NCBI GenBank assembly: GCA_033182465.1
Contig: CP137319.1
Location: 930,001-994,000, forward strand
Source: Sanghuangporus weigelae
Lineage: Eukaryota; Basidiomycota; Agaricomycetes; Hymenochaetales; Hymenochaetaceae
Length of the DNA: 64,000 bases
Direction: 5' to 3'
In this document: one piece after another, positions 48,162 to 60,711 of the stretch
How the letters are laid out: every line of letters starts with the position of its first letter
Position numbering within the stretch: the stretch's first letter is position 1
Translations under genes and position numbers: made by a program
Notes under the pieces: generated by a model
Seen by the model: only the letters and a program-made list of their open reading frames with translations
What the model was told of the DNA's origin: nothing
Database searches by the model: none

Positions 48162-48722
48162 ATTTCTCGATCCCTTCTACATTCGTCATACCTCTTCGTT
48201 CTTCTTTCATTCTCCATCTCCATCCTGCTTGGGCGCGTAAAATACATAAACCCGCCTTCGGCAATTTATCAACCGCTTTTCGTTCAGTCTGTTGTTCCTT
48301 CTTCATATCCTTACCATCGCCGTCGGTGTATATATGTGTACTGGTAGTGGTACTGATCATTGCAATCTGCTAATTGTCTTGCTTTCTGTCCGGGATAATG
48401 TATTAGTTTAATAGAATGAATGGCGCGCTTCTGTTTTGGACCTATCTGGTGCTTGATGTGAAGAATGGTTTTTGGGGGGGGGCTAGGAACAAACTCTAGT
48501 TCTGTTTCATCACATCCGAGGACCACTGGACAGGTATTAACGTGAAGTTGTATTCGCAACCAGTCTGATCCAGTACTATTATTATTTCAGTGTGTGAAAT
48601 GAGGTAGGGCATTCAAACAGAACGCCAACCCACCACGAGTGAAATTCCGTGAGTTCTATAACTATGCATGATCAGGATACATTCCTCAGTCAAGAACTAA
48701 ATGGTTTTGTTATAAGTATCCA
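48162..48722. other. Convergent 3' spacer
   Basis: About 560 bp between convergent genes. A G run near 48472-48482 is the only notable feature. Confidence 0.45.
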
Positions 48723-50953
48723 TCACGTTTTCTTCAACCGTGCCTCCGCAGCACGCGCTCGCCTCTCCCTTTCAATACGAGCTCTCATCTCAGGAGTTAG
48801 GCCAGCTAGTCCTTGTGTAGCCGTGGGTGCGCCACCCAATTTCTGCGGACCTGTCCTTATGTTCCCGTTCATTGGAGCTGGGGCTGGAGCTAGAGGAGGT
48901 TCATCAACTTTTTCCTGCTCCCGTTCGCGTTCTCGAGCCTCGCGGTCGCGAATCTTGTCCTTGAGACCCTTGCGACGTTCCTTCTTCTTATTGTCGCGCT
49001 CCGCTTCCCTCTCGGCGCTCAAAACGCTTGGAATATGTGCTGCGCCGAGCCAATCCCATGCGTCTGGGCGTGCACCTGCGCTTCGTCGGAAAACATCACG
49101 CACGGCACGGGTGCTGGCAACATCATAAGCAGTCCGGACTGAACCTGGAGCTCGAGAGGCACCACCAAGATCTGGAGTAGCTGGTCGTGAGTCCGACACG
49201 CCATCAACATTAACAATGTCTCGAGGAGCATTAGAAGGAACTGGAATAGTCGGATCCGCGTTGAGGTCATCAAGTGACCAGGCAGTCACTTCCGCCTGGC
49301 CGGAGTTCGCAGCGACTTGGAGAAGCGTGCTCAGCTTTTCACCAGTCCATTCTGGAACTGGAGCATCAACGCCACCAAGACCAGCACCTTCTCGTTCCCA
49401 GAATGATTTCGCAGCTTCTAGCCTGCCTCTTTTCACCATATCAATGAGTCTGTTCCACTTATCACGGAATACCTCCTCTTCTTTGCTAAGTTTTGGAGCA
49501 GGAGGTTTTTTCTCGGCGGGCTTGGCCTCTGGAGCCGATGCAGGTTGCGGCTTTGGCTTCGGAAGCGACGCGAGAAAGGCTTCATCTTGTGCGTGGAGCT
49601 CTTCCTCTGTGAAATGAGTGACCTTCACTCTCGTGAGCTCCATTAAACATCGTGAAAGCTCTGCTTGTGTCTTTGAGTAAAGTTAGATCCATTGCTGATA
49701 AGTACATGAGTTCATAGAACTCACTGGTCTTCGCGTTGGAAAAGGGAACGTGCGCAATCGTTTGTCGCCTAAATGCAAGACTGAGATATGAAAGACCATT
49801 TAACCAAAGTAACGAGCCTACCTTTCGCAATTATGGCCTCATCATAATCCACAAATATGCGCCTATTGGATGAGCTAGCTCGTAACCATATGCGTTCGCA
49901 AGCGTTGATATCCTCAGCCCATTCCGAAAGGAGATTCCGAATATCCTGAGAGACGTTCGTTGGAAAGCAAAGTGAAAGAGGCTGAAGTCACTTACATCTC
50001 GTAATGCTTGCTCGCCATACCGACGGAGCGTTGCACCTGCACTTTTCGCGTTTCCCTTCGCATTATCGTTCAAAGATTGTGAGCCTCCCTGTTTTCTGCG
50101 CGCTGAGAAATTCAGTAAGACGACCTTGGCTAGAAGTGATGATAAGAGAACATACTCGTATACCGATGGAATGTTTTATGGAGCAGAATCTCCATCTCTG
50201 GCACAGCTTTCTTCTGCTTTCCTTTCTGAAGTGTTTCCTCATTTCCCCCGCTCGGTCGAGAAACTCGGACAACCAGTCCTGCGAAGTGGCCACCAGCGAC
50301 CATGAACATTGCCCATTTTCTTCCCTCGGGTAGCGGTGTCTGCATCTCTCGCAGCTCGGATAACTGTGCATTTGGGGCAGAGCTCTGTGAGAAGACGGTC
50401 CTGTATATACCAATTTGCGTGGACGGAGGAGAGTGGAACCAAGTTAAAGCACTATGTGGTATATTCATAATAGCAGTCGGAGACGGCGAACGTGACTTCA
50501 AGCGCGCCTTCGACAGAAGGGCTTGCACCGCGTCTGAGTTAGATACATCTTCATCACTATCTGAGGATGATTCAGATCCAGAAAGCGAGTCTTCAAGATC
50601 TTTGTTTGCCAAGGAAGTCAGTTTCGCCACAATCAGTTTTCAGGATTTATCAAACCTTCAAGCAATGAAGCAAATTCCGTTTCCGTTACGACTTTTCCAT
50701 TTGATAGCTTGGTTTTTACGTTGTAACGATGCCAATCCGATCGGAAATGCGCCCTCTGGTCGTCTACGTCTGCAAAGGTGACTCCTAGACAGATGTTGCA
50801 TGATCTGGATCCTGAAGTAACATGTTCCGTTTCTGCTGAGTCCTCTGGAATATCCGGAGAAGATGCTCTATCCTGAGATAACAAAGTACGAGGTATCAAA
50901 GTTTCGAGTAGCTCTGGAGGCAGGGAGAAGAGATGTAGCATCGATCGAGACAT
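48723..50953 (-). CDS. VMS1: Vms1/ANKZF1 peptidyl-tRNA hydrolase of ribosome quality control
   Basis: Releases stalled nascent chains from 60S-bound tRNA and protects mitochondria. Order from ATG 50953: a C2H2-like finger (CNICLGVTFADVDDQRAHF then HRYNVK); the release-factor-like domain (KWAMFMVAGGHFAGLVVRV, then LLHKTFHRYT); across an intron RRKQGGSQSLNDNAKGNAKS containing the GSQ motif whose Gln is catalytic in yeast Vms1; ATLRRYGEQAL; DIRNLLSEWAEDINACERIW; ankyrin-like helices (LLQVAANSGQAEVTAWSLDD, TAYDVASTRAVRDVFRR); and a charged tail. The tail RERRARAAEAR matches the VCP-interacting motif R-x5-A-A-x2-R that docks on the Cdc48 N domain. Several short introns are needed. It is divergent from phosphomannomutase with a 240-bp shared upstream region. 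Confidence 0.92.
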
Positions 50954-51193
50954 GAGTATCTTTCAGAAGCGCACAAGAACTTGCTCGTAGAGACGTGTGT
51001 GGAACCAAGTTGTTGCTGTTGTCCTTGTGCGAGATTGTCTATGAGTGAGACCTGTAAGAATATTCTGCACACATACATGCAATATCGAGTCAGAGTTTTG
51101 ATCATCCGCGGCCGCGGAGGTATTCACGGCGATCACGTGGAATCAGTTTGTTTGGGATCGGCGTCCCCCAACACTTACAGCTCAGCACAAACC

Positions 51194-52305
51194 ATGGTGT
51201 CCTCAGACTTTGCAGACCGAAAGCACAAAAAGCTGGTTCTTTTTGATGTAGACAACACACTTACTCCTGCGCGTCGCGTACGTGAAGGTTTTACGGCGAG
51301 GCGTATACATCACTGAGCCTCGTGCATTTCAGACTGCATCTCCTGAGATGATTAATCTCTTGCGGGAGCTCCGCAAGGAGTATGTAACTGGATTTGTCGG
51401 TGGATCTAATCTTCCAAAGATCCAAGAGCAACTTGGGGTGACTGGCAATAATGGTGTGTAATTATTAAGGAATATTCCCAAATGCGTAGTGTTTACGATG
51501 TAAGGTTGTCTACTCTTTAGTCGTTGACGACTTCGACTTTGCGTTCGCCGAAAACGGGTTGACCGCGTACAGGCTAGGCCAGAATCTACCCTCACAGTCC
51601 TTCATCAGGTTCATCGGAGAGGAGAAATATAAAACTCTGGTCAATTTTATATTGCACTATATCGCTGATATGGACATTCCAATAAAACGGTAAGGGATAA
51701 CCGGTTATATACTGCAAAGTCTTGTTGCTCATTTGTTCAGTGGCACATTCGTTGAGTTTCGTAACGGTATGATTAATGTTAGTCCAATCGGGCGAAATGC
51801 AACGTACGTATCTAAGTATACTTCCTTGACTTGCATGTTGACTAACTGAGTTTCTACAGTGTAGAGGAGCGCAACGATTTCCTGGAATATGACAAAGTCA
51901 GATAGTCCTGAGAATCTGCAAGTTGCTCATATTCGCTGAAGCGTTTTGTAGGAGCATAAAGTTCGCGTCGCATTCGTAGACGTTCTGCGCGAGAAATTCC
52001 CAGATTACGGCCTTACCTTTTCAATCGGTGGCCAAATCTCCTTTGACGTCTTTCCGCGGGGATGGGACAAGACGTATTGCCTCGAACGTTTACGTGACGA
52101 AGGTTTTGAAGAAATTCATTTCTTCGGTGACAAGACATACAAGGTCTGTTTCTTCCATTTTAAGAGATGAATTCATTATTTCTTAGCATAACCTTAGGGA
52201 GGGAATGACTACGAGATATTCATTGATTCACGGACCATTGGGCATTCGGTGACTAGCCCGGACGATACCATACGCATTTTGAAAGAGCTATTTTTTAAGG
52301 ACTAG
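51194..52305 (+). CDS. SEC53: Phosphomannomutase
   Basis: Interconverts mannose-6-phosphate and mannose-1-phosphate for GDP-mannose, needed for glycosylation and GPI anchors. HAD-fold enzyme: the nucleophile motif [16 protein letters not shown] (eukaryotic PMM has DxDxT), [109 protein letters not shown] and [17 protein letters not shown]. Eight or so small exons with GT-AG introns, including a tiny one holding [12 protein letters not shown]. It ends LFFKD before TAG 52303-52305. Around 250 residues, normal for the family. Confidence 0.95.
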
Positions 52306-52645
52306 AAGGAGATTGGGAGTTGTATCATAGTCTGGAGCATTTGTTACAGGATGATATGTAGAGAGGCTTGCTTTGAAGTATTGTAAGCCAAATCATATTC
52401 TTGGTCTGTGGAACCAAAATATCTTTGACTTGCAGCATAATCAGTAATATTCGTAAATTTAATTGGCATTTTGAGCAAAGGAGGTGGCTACCACATATAT
52501 ATTCTGAATTGTTCCCGAGCGTGGGCGTGGGCAAGTACTATACAGCACGACTGCCAAATTAGGATAACGAGTAATGATCACGCGTGACCGCGTCCAACGA
52601 CGTCTAACATCTACCCGACACTCCCGCTTTTTCGACACAGACGCG
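52306..52645. other. Spacer between phosphomannomutase and RPL30
   Basis: About 340 bp. No gene recognised; it should include the RPL30 promoter. Confidence 0.4.
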
Positions 52646-53131
52646 ATGGCACCCTCCAAAAAGTCAAAGTCGGCAAAATCGACCGAATCCATTGCCTCCC
52701 GTCTCGCGCTCGTCGTCAAGTCGGGCAAGTACTCGCTCGGCTACAAGTCTGCGTTGAAGCAGATGCGTTCTGGCAAAGGTGCGTCTGTTTCTTACGACTT
52801 CATCCCAGGGGGCTGGAGCGTGAGGCTGAGAAGGTTCCCTTGCTGACATTGGGGATCAATAGCGAAGCTTGTCTTGATCTCGGGGAACTGCCCGCCGCTC
52901 CGCAAGTCTGAGCTGGAATATTATGCCATGCTCTCGAAAACGACTGTGCACCACTTTGCGGGCACGAACGTTGCACTTGGTACTGCCGCCGGGAAGCTCT
53001 TCCGAGTCGGGTGAGTTGATTTGGGCGTACATAGATGATTACTTTGCTGATGAGCTCCTTTCAGTGTAATGACTATCTCCGACCAGGGAGACAGTGACCT
53101 CCTCACTATTGCTGAGGGCAACACCGCGTAG
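52646..53131 (+). CDS. RPL30: 60S ribosomal protein eL30 (RPL30)
   Basis: Large-subunit protein; in yeast it also regulates splicing of its own transcript. Exons 52646-52778, 52863-53010 and 53065-53131 total 348 nt, or 115 residues, the expected size. Sequence: [93 protein letters not shown]. Both introns are GT-AG; the first, in codon 45, is longer (84 bp). Whether autoregulation by binding near the first intron occurs here cannot be judged from sequence inspection. Confidence 0.95.
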
Positions 53132-53344
53132 ATTCGCTCCATATTTTTTCTGTATCTTGTCCATGCTTCCACACATGATCATGACCATGCAAATAGTATG
53201 CAGAAAATACATCAATGCATCAACCGTTCGGATAAGATCTTGGATATTGATCACTCGTCTCACATTGCAATGGTTTTCTTATCGAGCGTCTATTGCAAGA
53301 TCGGATGCTGCAGATCACAACCACAGGCTATTACAACTTTGGTT

Positions 53345-55075
53345 TTATTCAGAGTAGTGCTCTACCGTGGCTCTTATCTGTTCCTCTCCAAAGGCAGAGA
53401 ACAGCTGCCCGACGTACTCCTCTAGCGTCATATTTGCCGTGAAGTCACTATTCGCCAAGATCAGCCCTTCAAATGAATTGGTGACGGATACAGCAAGTCC
53501 TGCGGGTTTAAGGCGTTTTGGTGAAATACGTCAATGCAACCGTCTCCAGCGTCACGCTCACACCATTGAATCTGCCTTGGCTGATAATCTCTGTTGGCCG
53601 ATCGACGATGAACTCCCCGTCGACGACAGGGACGAAAGCGGATGTATCAAAGGAGATCTGGCAGATCGCAAGGTCTGAGGCTTCAAGCATGGCTGCATCG
53701 GTGCCGACGAGGCAAGAGAATGTATCACTGGCGTTGGAACAACTAGGAGCGGTCATTCAAACCAGATTTTTCTCGACGACTCTACAAAGTTGATGGAGCG
53801 ACGTACCCTGCTTTCTCAATGACTGGGAGTGAAGTTGCTAGAGGGCCTTACAGTGAGCTCAGCATAAAGATAAAGCGTCGAACATACCTCTGGAACAGCA
53901 TCGTCATAGTTATACTGAGACGGAAGGAGCGTTGAGCTTGTCATAGCTGCGTGAAATAAGGGAGGTTCTGTATTTCCACCGTGTGCAGTAATATATTGCA
54001 AGACAGATCCAGCACCTAGATATCGAAGAGTTATTCTTATATGAATAACTGTTGTGTAACTAGTAATTTCAATACCGGCAGATTCGCCCCGTATCGTTAC
54101 TCTTGCGGGATCCTCTCCGAAGGACGATATCTAAGACATCGATATGTTCGAAGAGGGTCGTTGCATACCGAGTATTATTCACTTACGTGGTTTTGAACCA
54201 TTTCAATGCAAATTCTTGATCAACTTGGAAATAAGACAGACTCAATATGGTGCCGTAGATCGAGCCAGAGCAATTATGTACTTACGGAGCCCTCCATTTA
54301 GCACGCCATGATTCTTGACCTCCTTACCAGAAAGGAATCCTATGTGATTCGGCATTAATGAGGGAAGATCTGTCACGTTGTTTGGGGTTGACCTACCAAA
54401 TATGCCTAAGCGATAGGCTATCTCAACGACCACTACGCTCCGGTCGCAAGCTCTAATTAGATCTCCACCATCCGTGACTGTAATCGCTCCCGACACATAC
54501 CTGAGAGGGTCATCCAAGACATGTCAATTTTCTCTCTTGCTTCCGAAAAAAAACCTCCAACTTACCCTCCACCATGTATCTAGACAATCACCGGCAATCT
54601 TGCATTTGGAACAACCGGTCCTGGGACGTAAACACTGTAAAAGGCCAGGAAAGCTCAAAGCATTCGTATTTTCATACTTTGCGAATAGGCAATCCTCGAT
54701 TTCATCATTCGTCGTTAGTCTGTTGAATGGACTCGAAGCAGCTAGTCCTTGAGCTCCTTGTGGGCATACTCTCCCCAGATTCGTCGCGGATTGCACGTCG
54801 GAAACAATTGACGGGTCTTGGGGAGCTTGAAAACGAAGATTTCCTGTGCAAAGTGGCTAAGAGGGACTGACAGAAGCTCAGATGCGTTCAGATCTCATAC
54901 CTGACGGGGGATGAGCATAGCGTAAACCCAGAAACGATGTGATATCGGTTGTAGAGTTGAGAATTCCCTGATACGATGCATATCCGAGGTCGACAACCTG
55001 AGGACTATCTGCACTAGTGGATCTCATCAGAAGTGAGAAGAGAGAAGTAAGACTGAAGCTGAAGATACATTTCAT
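53345..55075 (-). pseudogene. Broken type-B carboxylesterase/lipase
   Basis: Relative of secreted fungal carboxylesterases. ATG 55075 opens a signal peptide (CIFSFSLTSLFSLLM), then GYASYQGILNSTTDITSFLG and LRYAHPPS, intron, GNLRFQAPQDPSIVSDVQS, CPQG, EIEDCLFA, intron, VYVPGPVVPNARLPVIV, a TAG codon (54580-54582) where the family has Trp, then IHGGG, the oxyanion-hole loop. Downstream parts remain recognisable: VVVVEIAYRLGIFG, DQEFALKWF, and the nucleophile elbow RGESAG. The reading ends EEYVGQLFSAFGEEQIR...EHYSE at 53345. The last roughly 130 residues of the family, carrying the catalytic His, are missing before RPL30. The nonsense codon plus C-terminal loss make a functional enzyme unlikely. 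Confidence 0.8.
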
Positions 55076-55867
55076 AGACACGAAATCAGGCCTGCCAGCA
55101 ATCGGTATAACCGGAACTGAGGTTTTCTAGTACCCAGGGCAATTACAGTACGCTGATTGACGTATTATGGATGATCCTGCGCGCCGGCTTGCATGCTCTT
55201 CTAATCAAGTCGCGGGAGTTGTAGAGGTCCGAAATATATCCATGAGAACTGAAATCTGTTCATTCGGCGGGACTCGGAATTAGACCTTGATTGGAACCAC
55301 AAGGACAAGGGAATCGTAGAAAACCAGGTTGCAAGTATTCATGTGAACAACTCGCGGCCCGTTGCTCAAAAAGTCGGGCATAGTGGCAAAGTAGCAAATA
55401 GCATCCGTATATGGGTTTCTAGCCAGTAACACCGGAAGAAAGGATACGGTCATGCGTCCCGACCGTTTTCACCGGACACGCAACAAAACGCGTAATACGG
55501 ATGTGCAAAAGCTTCCACAAAGTGTAGGACATGACTAAATGTGTATCAGGACGTGGGAAGACATTTTCTCCTCGAGCCTCTAAGTTGTGATCTGAGTACA
55601 CAAGCACCAGAATCAATTTGAAACTTTGAGGATGCCGGAGCGCTGACGACAGCACGGCAGACTGCTCTCGGTGGTCGTGGCTGAGAAAGCGAGAGCATTG
55701 CCTCGTCACTCAGACGTATCAGCCATAGTTCAAGCTATACCTTGAATGTCCATCCGCATCTCTGCAGCCTTTATAAATGTCTCCTCAGAACATCCTGCTT
55801 CGGAATCATCTACTTCTCTCTCAGAATCACATACTTGATAGTTGATACTCACCAGTCCCAGACGAAT
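55076..55867. other. Divergent intergenic region
   Basis: About 790 bp between the broken esterase and the aldo/keto reductase. No gene was recognised on either strand. Confidence 0.45.
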
Positions 55868-57509
55868 ATGAAGGTTATGGCGGAATTTGGCCCTGGAGAC
55901 AATGCTGTCACCCTCGGAAAAGTCGGCGTGAGTATAGTCTGGTATTAGTTATGCGGTGCATCTTATAAACAGTCATTGACTCCAGCATGGCATTATGCTG
56001 ATGACGTGCGCTACGAGAACGATTGCGATTGTCCTCCGCTAACATCTTGACTGCTGAACAGTTGGGTTCCTACTCCAGTCCCAGACGAACAAGCCTTTGA
56101 ATCTCTCAAAGTGTCCTTGGATTCCGTGCCGCCTGGTGCGAAGATGGTCTTGAACAGTGGTACGTCCAACTTAGCATAGATATACTTGAGTGACGGGTTC
56201 AAGTTTCGTCCACAGCTGAGTTCTATGGCATGACCCCTCGTGAAGCGAACCTTGAAATGCTCGCTCGTTTCTTTGAGAAATACCCGAGCTATACGGAAAA
56301 GGCATTCCTCGCTGTGAAGGTATGCAAATGTTATACTGGACTAGCATTGCAATGAGGAAACTTCTCTCGTCTAGGGAGGGACTGGAGCTGAAGACCTTAG
56401 TCCTGATTCTTCGTAGGTCTATCCAACATTTCTGTTAGCAAGATAAATCCTGATGCCTTCATGTAGTCCGGCAAACCTGAAGCGCAGTGTGGACAACATC
56501 CTCGCAAAACTTCGTGGGACAAAGAAGCTTGACGTGTTCCAATGTGCACGAGTGGATAGAAAATATCCCATTGAGGAAACAATCAAGGTCCTGTCTGGAT
56601 TCGTCAAGGAGGGCAAGTTCGATCATATCGGTTTGTCCGAAGCTAAAGCTTCTACCGTGAGCCGCGCCAACGATGTAAGCCCTACATCATATCACAAGAG
56701 GAATAATGCTAAAGCAACGGAAGGTCCATCCGATCGCTCTTGTTGAAATTGAGATTAGTCCATGGTGCTACGATGACCCGGTCAAAGAAGGTAGGTGCCA
56801 TTTCGTACCCAAAGATATTCCCAGCCTTCTAATTCGCTTTAGTTATTGCCACCTGCGAGGAACTGGGAGTTATCATACTCGCTTATTCGTAAGTCTCGCG
56901 AAGTATGGCTTTAGAGTAGCCCAATCTGACAAAGAAATGGTTGATAGGCCTCTTGGACGAGGCTTCCTGTCTGGGAAGTACAAAAGCATTAAGGATCTGG
57001 AAGGTCTGTACCTTTATCACCGACATTGAAGTCGCAGAGTTGAACCACTGATCTACAGAGGGTGACATTAGAAAGCACACGGAACGATTTCAAGAGGAGG
57101 TAAGAAATGTCATTCACTTCTTCTTGGGCACTCTGCATGATTTGTTCGTCACAGTACCTAAAGAACAACATGGCAATAGTCGAAGGCATTCAAACCATCG
57201 CAGCGCGAAAGGGTGTCACTCCAGCCCAGCTCTGCATTGCTTGGGTATCGTCTCTCAGTCCGCAAATCGTACCTATTCCGGGTTCTTCGTGAGTTCATCT
57301 TCACAGCTCATCTTTTCGTACAAGATTTGAACCCACCCTCACATCGGTTTTATAGTATGAAGGAGAGGACGCAGGAAAACTGTGCTGCTGCCGATATCCA
57401 GTTAATTGCAGACGATGTGGAAGCCGTAAAGAAAGTGCTGGAACAGAATCCAGTCAAAGGAAATAGATACGGTCCCGGAAGCGACGAGGATTGGCATCTG
57501 TGGGGATGA
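55868..57509 (+). CDS. Aldo/keto reductase, pyridoxal reductase-like (AKR8-type)
   Basis: NADPH-dependent (beta/alpha)8 reductase resembling fission-yeast pyridoxal reductase Plr1. Order across about ten short exons: AEFGPGDNAVTLGKVG, HGIMLMTWVPTPVPDEQAFE, AEFYGMTPREANLEMLARFF with the active-site Tyr, KAFLAVKGGTG with the active-site Lys, NLKRSVDNILAKL, KKLDVFQCARVDRKYPIEET, FDHIGLSEAKASTV, HPIALVEIEISPW, GVIILAYSPLGRGFLSGKY, QTIAARKGVTPAQLCIAWV, IVPIPGSS, then NPVKGNRYGPGS near the end. TGA is at 57507-57509. Start ATG 55868 (MKVMAEFG) or 55877. I traced most joins and saw no break. Substrate is inferred from overall resemblance only. Confidence 0.85.
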
Positions 57510-58851
57510 ACGGCGAGCAAGCGGTACTGTATCACAGCCTTTCGTGAGGAAAGAGTAAGAAGAGTTCGGCAGGTAGTAGTCCGAAAATAAATCTGTCATT
57601 CGGTCCGAGTCATACTTGGGACGGCTCCATGAAATGTTAAACTGAGTCCATACGTTCATCGTGAATCACAAAACAAGACAATTTCGAGGTCCTGGCAGAA
57701 TTAGTATGGCATTGTCACGGAATGCATGAGCGATGGAGTCGATATCATCGGATCAAAACCTCCACCTGCAAGCTAACCATGAATTGTCGTTGGTTGAAGC
57801 AGAGCCCCTCGGTCGAAAAGCATGTCGCCAGGGCCCGTAAATCGGATGTCAAGTTGGACCGAGGAAGTAAAACATGAATGAAGTGCATCATCGAGAACAT
57901 AATCTGTAAGGAGAGCAGAGGACAGAATATTAAGTAGTAGTCGTGAGCTTCTGAAATGGATGTTCCTTCCCGACTTCTGAAACTGTTTACCCAGTAGTCG
58001 TACCTGATAGGTCGATATATGGTAAACGTGAGTCATTGGAATAAGTGCCGATGGCGTGAACCAATCTGGAATGGATGGGCTAGGGTCTGAATTAGTGTCT
58101 CAGATGATCACTGAGAATCTAACACAGAAGATGTGAAGCTCTTCCGTGTAGTCTGATAAACAAGTTATGCTTCTGTCCATAACTGATTTTGTACATCGCG
58201 GGAGTTAAACAGCTTTGGTCCGAGTGACTTTTCAGGATGGTGCCCGATCACTGCATCCGTTTGCGCTGAAGCAACATGCTTTGGTCTGATAGTAGGATTT
58301 AGAAGAACAAGGACGGATCAGTTATGACTTGGGTGCCTTTCTCGCATCATCAAAATGGGTCGAGAGGCGCACGAGAAGGAGAAATAATTGAGTTTATCAG
58401 GTCAACACCGATCAACGAGCTGTCCGAACCCGCAGGCTTCGTCGTGTCTCGTCTATGCGGACTTGAAGCGCAGTTTTGAACAATTTTGAATGATGATGGG
58501 TTACTTCGTAGTCAATTGACAAGAAGAAAGAGGTGGGAATCGGCACTTCAAAGTGCCGGCTATACTTACATTGAATGGGGACTCCGGTGGACCAAGGACA
58601 ACACAGCAAACTCTGCGAGGATAGTGCCGAAGCTTCTGAAAGGACAAGACATGTGAATTGCAAGTTCACAAGTCACAAGAGAGCGAGAGAATGAGTACTG
58701 GTGGTTTCTAGATCTAATCTTTGTCGTGGCTCGGGTGTTGCCGACTCGGTTCAAAACGTAAGAATCGATCCGATCGACACGGTCTCTCTGGCAAACCGAC
58801 CGCAGCTACTGCCAGCTGCTAGTCCTCTTCTTGTACTCCGTATCATTTGCC
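57510..58851 (-). other. Unresolved region with possible minus-strand exons
   Basis: About 1.3 kb. On the minus strand some stretches look coding and are bordered by GT and AG: SIPDWFTPSALIPMTHVYHI (about 58075-58010) and DYVLDDALHSCFTSSVQ followed by LDIRFTGPGDMLFDRGALLQ, ending at a TAG at 57776. Further upstream, RRVCCVVLGPPESPFN before a GTAAGT near 58570 could be another exon. I could not join these into one model and recognise no family. It may be a small lineage-specific gene, a decayed one, or chance. A short inverted repeat (CGGCACTT/AAGTGCCG) lies near 58540-58560. Confidence 0.3.
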
Positions 58852-60599
58852 ATGAATGATTTCCTGGATCCGCAGCTTCTTCAGCATGGTGATGCAGCAA
58901 GGAGTGAAGATGATCTTTTCGGTGAAGACATCAAGCCGAAGGTCGAACAAGACCAAATCAAGGCTGGAGTTCCTGAGCACGACGAAGAGATGGAGGATCT
59001 TTTTGGAGATGAAGATCCGGTTGAGCCACCAAAAGAAAAGTAGGCTTGTAACACCATACTTGCCAGAAAGAGAATGTTGAATTCTATTTTTACAGGTCGC
59101 TTACTCCAGCCGCAAGTACCGGACGCGAAGAATCTGAGGCTCTTTCTGCTGCGGAAATCCGACATCGCCAGGAGATGGAGTACGAAGAAGATGAAGGTCA
59201 AGATGAGAATATTGTAGAGCTCAAGCATGCTGTTCTCTCAATCCCGAATATCCCTATGCCGAAGAGTTCTGACGGAAATGTAAGGAGATTATTCTATCAT
59301 TTTTTGGCATTGCCTTTATTCTGACTACTTGATTTACAGTACTGGGTCATCAGGATGCCAAATTTCGTCAAGCTTGATTCAAAACCATTCCACCCAGAAA
59401 CGTATACTGGTCCTGAGCAATCACCGAGTGGAATATCTGAAAGAGAAAGAAGCATGAGTATCAAATTAGACGTCGAAAATACGATTCGATGGAGATGGGC
59501 AAAAGATGAATTTGGTCAAGATGTGGGTACTATGTTGTAGCGTTACTGTTCATTCTTTGGGCTCACAAAAGTACGACAGACACGGCAATCTAATAGTCGA
59601 ATCATACGTTGGTCTGATGGAACTCTCAGTCTCATGCTTGGAAAGGAGCTGTTCGACATAAATCAGACATATGATGGTGGAATATCTCACCAGAGCTCAC
59701 TTTCGCAGAGCCAAGGCTTGAGCCAGAGAACTTCTCAGCAGCCATCTAGAGGGAGAAGTTCAGGTCTTACCTACTTAGTCGCTCAGCATAAGCGTTCAGG
59801 CATTCTACAAACCGAAATTCCCGTTACAGGCCACATGACGCTACGGCCAACGGGCATGCAAAGCGAGACGCATCGCAGGCTTGCCCGCGCCGTCGGACAG
59901 AAACACTCGCGTATTGCTAGACTGAAGTTGGCCGATGCGAGCGTGGAACAGGAGGCCCAGGAAGCACAGAAAGCTGCTCAGAAGAAACCAAAGGCCGCGC
60001 GTGTAGCTCGTGAGAATGGGAAGCTAGGTCGTCCCTCGCAGAGGAGGCGCACTAACTTTGCCCGACGCCGAGAAAGCGTCTGGTCGGACGAGGAACCCGA
60101 AGCAGGCGCATTTGAAGAGACTGATGAAGAGGACGAGGGTGATTACGATTCTTCACCGCGAAGGCGTCGGGGCTCTGGGGGCGGTCGAAGGGACGCAGAT
60201 GCCAAACGAGGTGCCGGTGAATATCAGACAGACGACTTCCTTGTTGCAGACTCCTCAGAAGGTGAAGATGACTTCGAGACAAGTCCAAAACGCGCGCATA
60301 AGTCAAAGAAAGAGAGACGACAATCTGAAGACAATGATGCTGAAGGCGAACCAGATGAACTTGACAAGCTTGACCGGAAAATTGAACGGCAACAAGAAGA
60401 AAGGCACCGCAAAAAGCAGGGTGCGGAGGTCAAAGAAGGTCAAGGAAGCGCTGAGCCGGCGGAGACGCGGAAATCAGAGGAGGTGGCTATGGACATGGAC
60501 ATCGAGAGTGAAGAAGAAGAGGAGGAGTTTAATGTTCGTCGGACAGGTACAGGATCTCGCAAAAAGCGCGCTATTGCGCTGGATGACGAAGAAGAATAG
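58852..60599 (+). CDS. LEO1: Paf1 complex subunit Leo1
   Basis: Transcription elongation factor riding with RNA polymerase II. From ATG 58852: acidic N-terminus (EEMEDLFGDEDPVEPPKEK), then the Leo1 core across several introns: AVLSIPNIPMPKSSDGN, YWVIRMPNFVKLDSKPFHP, SIKLDVENTIRWRW, SNSRIIRWSDGTLSLMLG and KELFDINQ, LTYLVAQHKRSGILQTE, GHMTLRPTGMQSETHRRLAR and KHSRIARLKLADASVEQE. The C-terminus is long, alternately basic and acidic (GRPSQRRRTNFARRRESVW, ESEEEEEEFNVRR) and ends DDEEE before TAG 60597-60599. The IRMPNF and RW-D-G motifs are diagnostic. It converges on the Ataxin-10 gene with 112 bp between stops. Confidence 0.92.
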
Positions 60600-60711
60600 T
60601 CTTGCGGATTGCTATTCAACTCAGCGCTCAATGCTGACATGTTGCAAATGTATACTTGTACAATTTATGATTATGCTGTGCAATGATCATTTCTGCGCTT
60701 GTCATCGAGCT

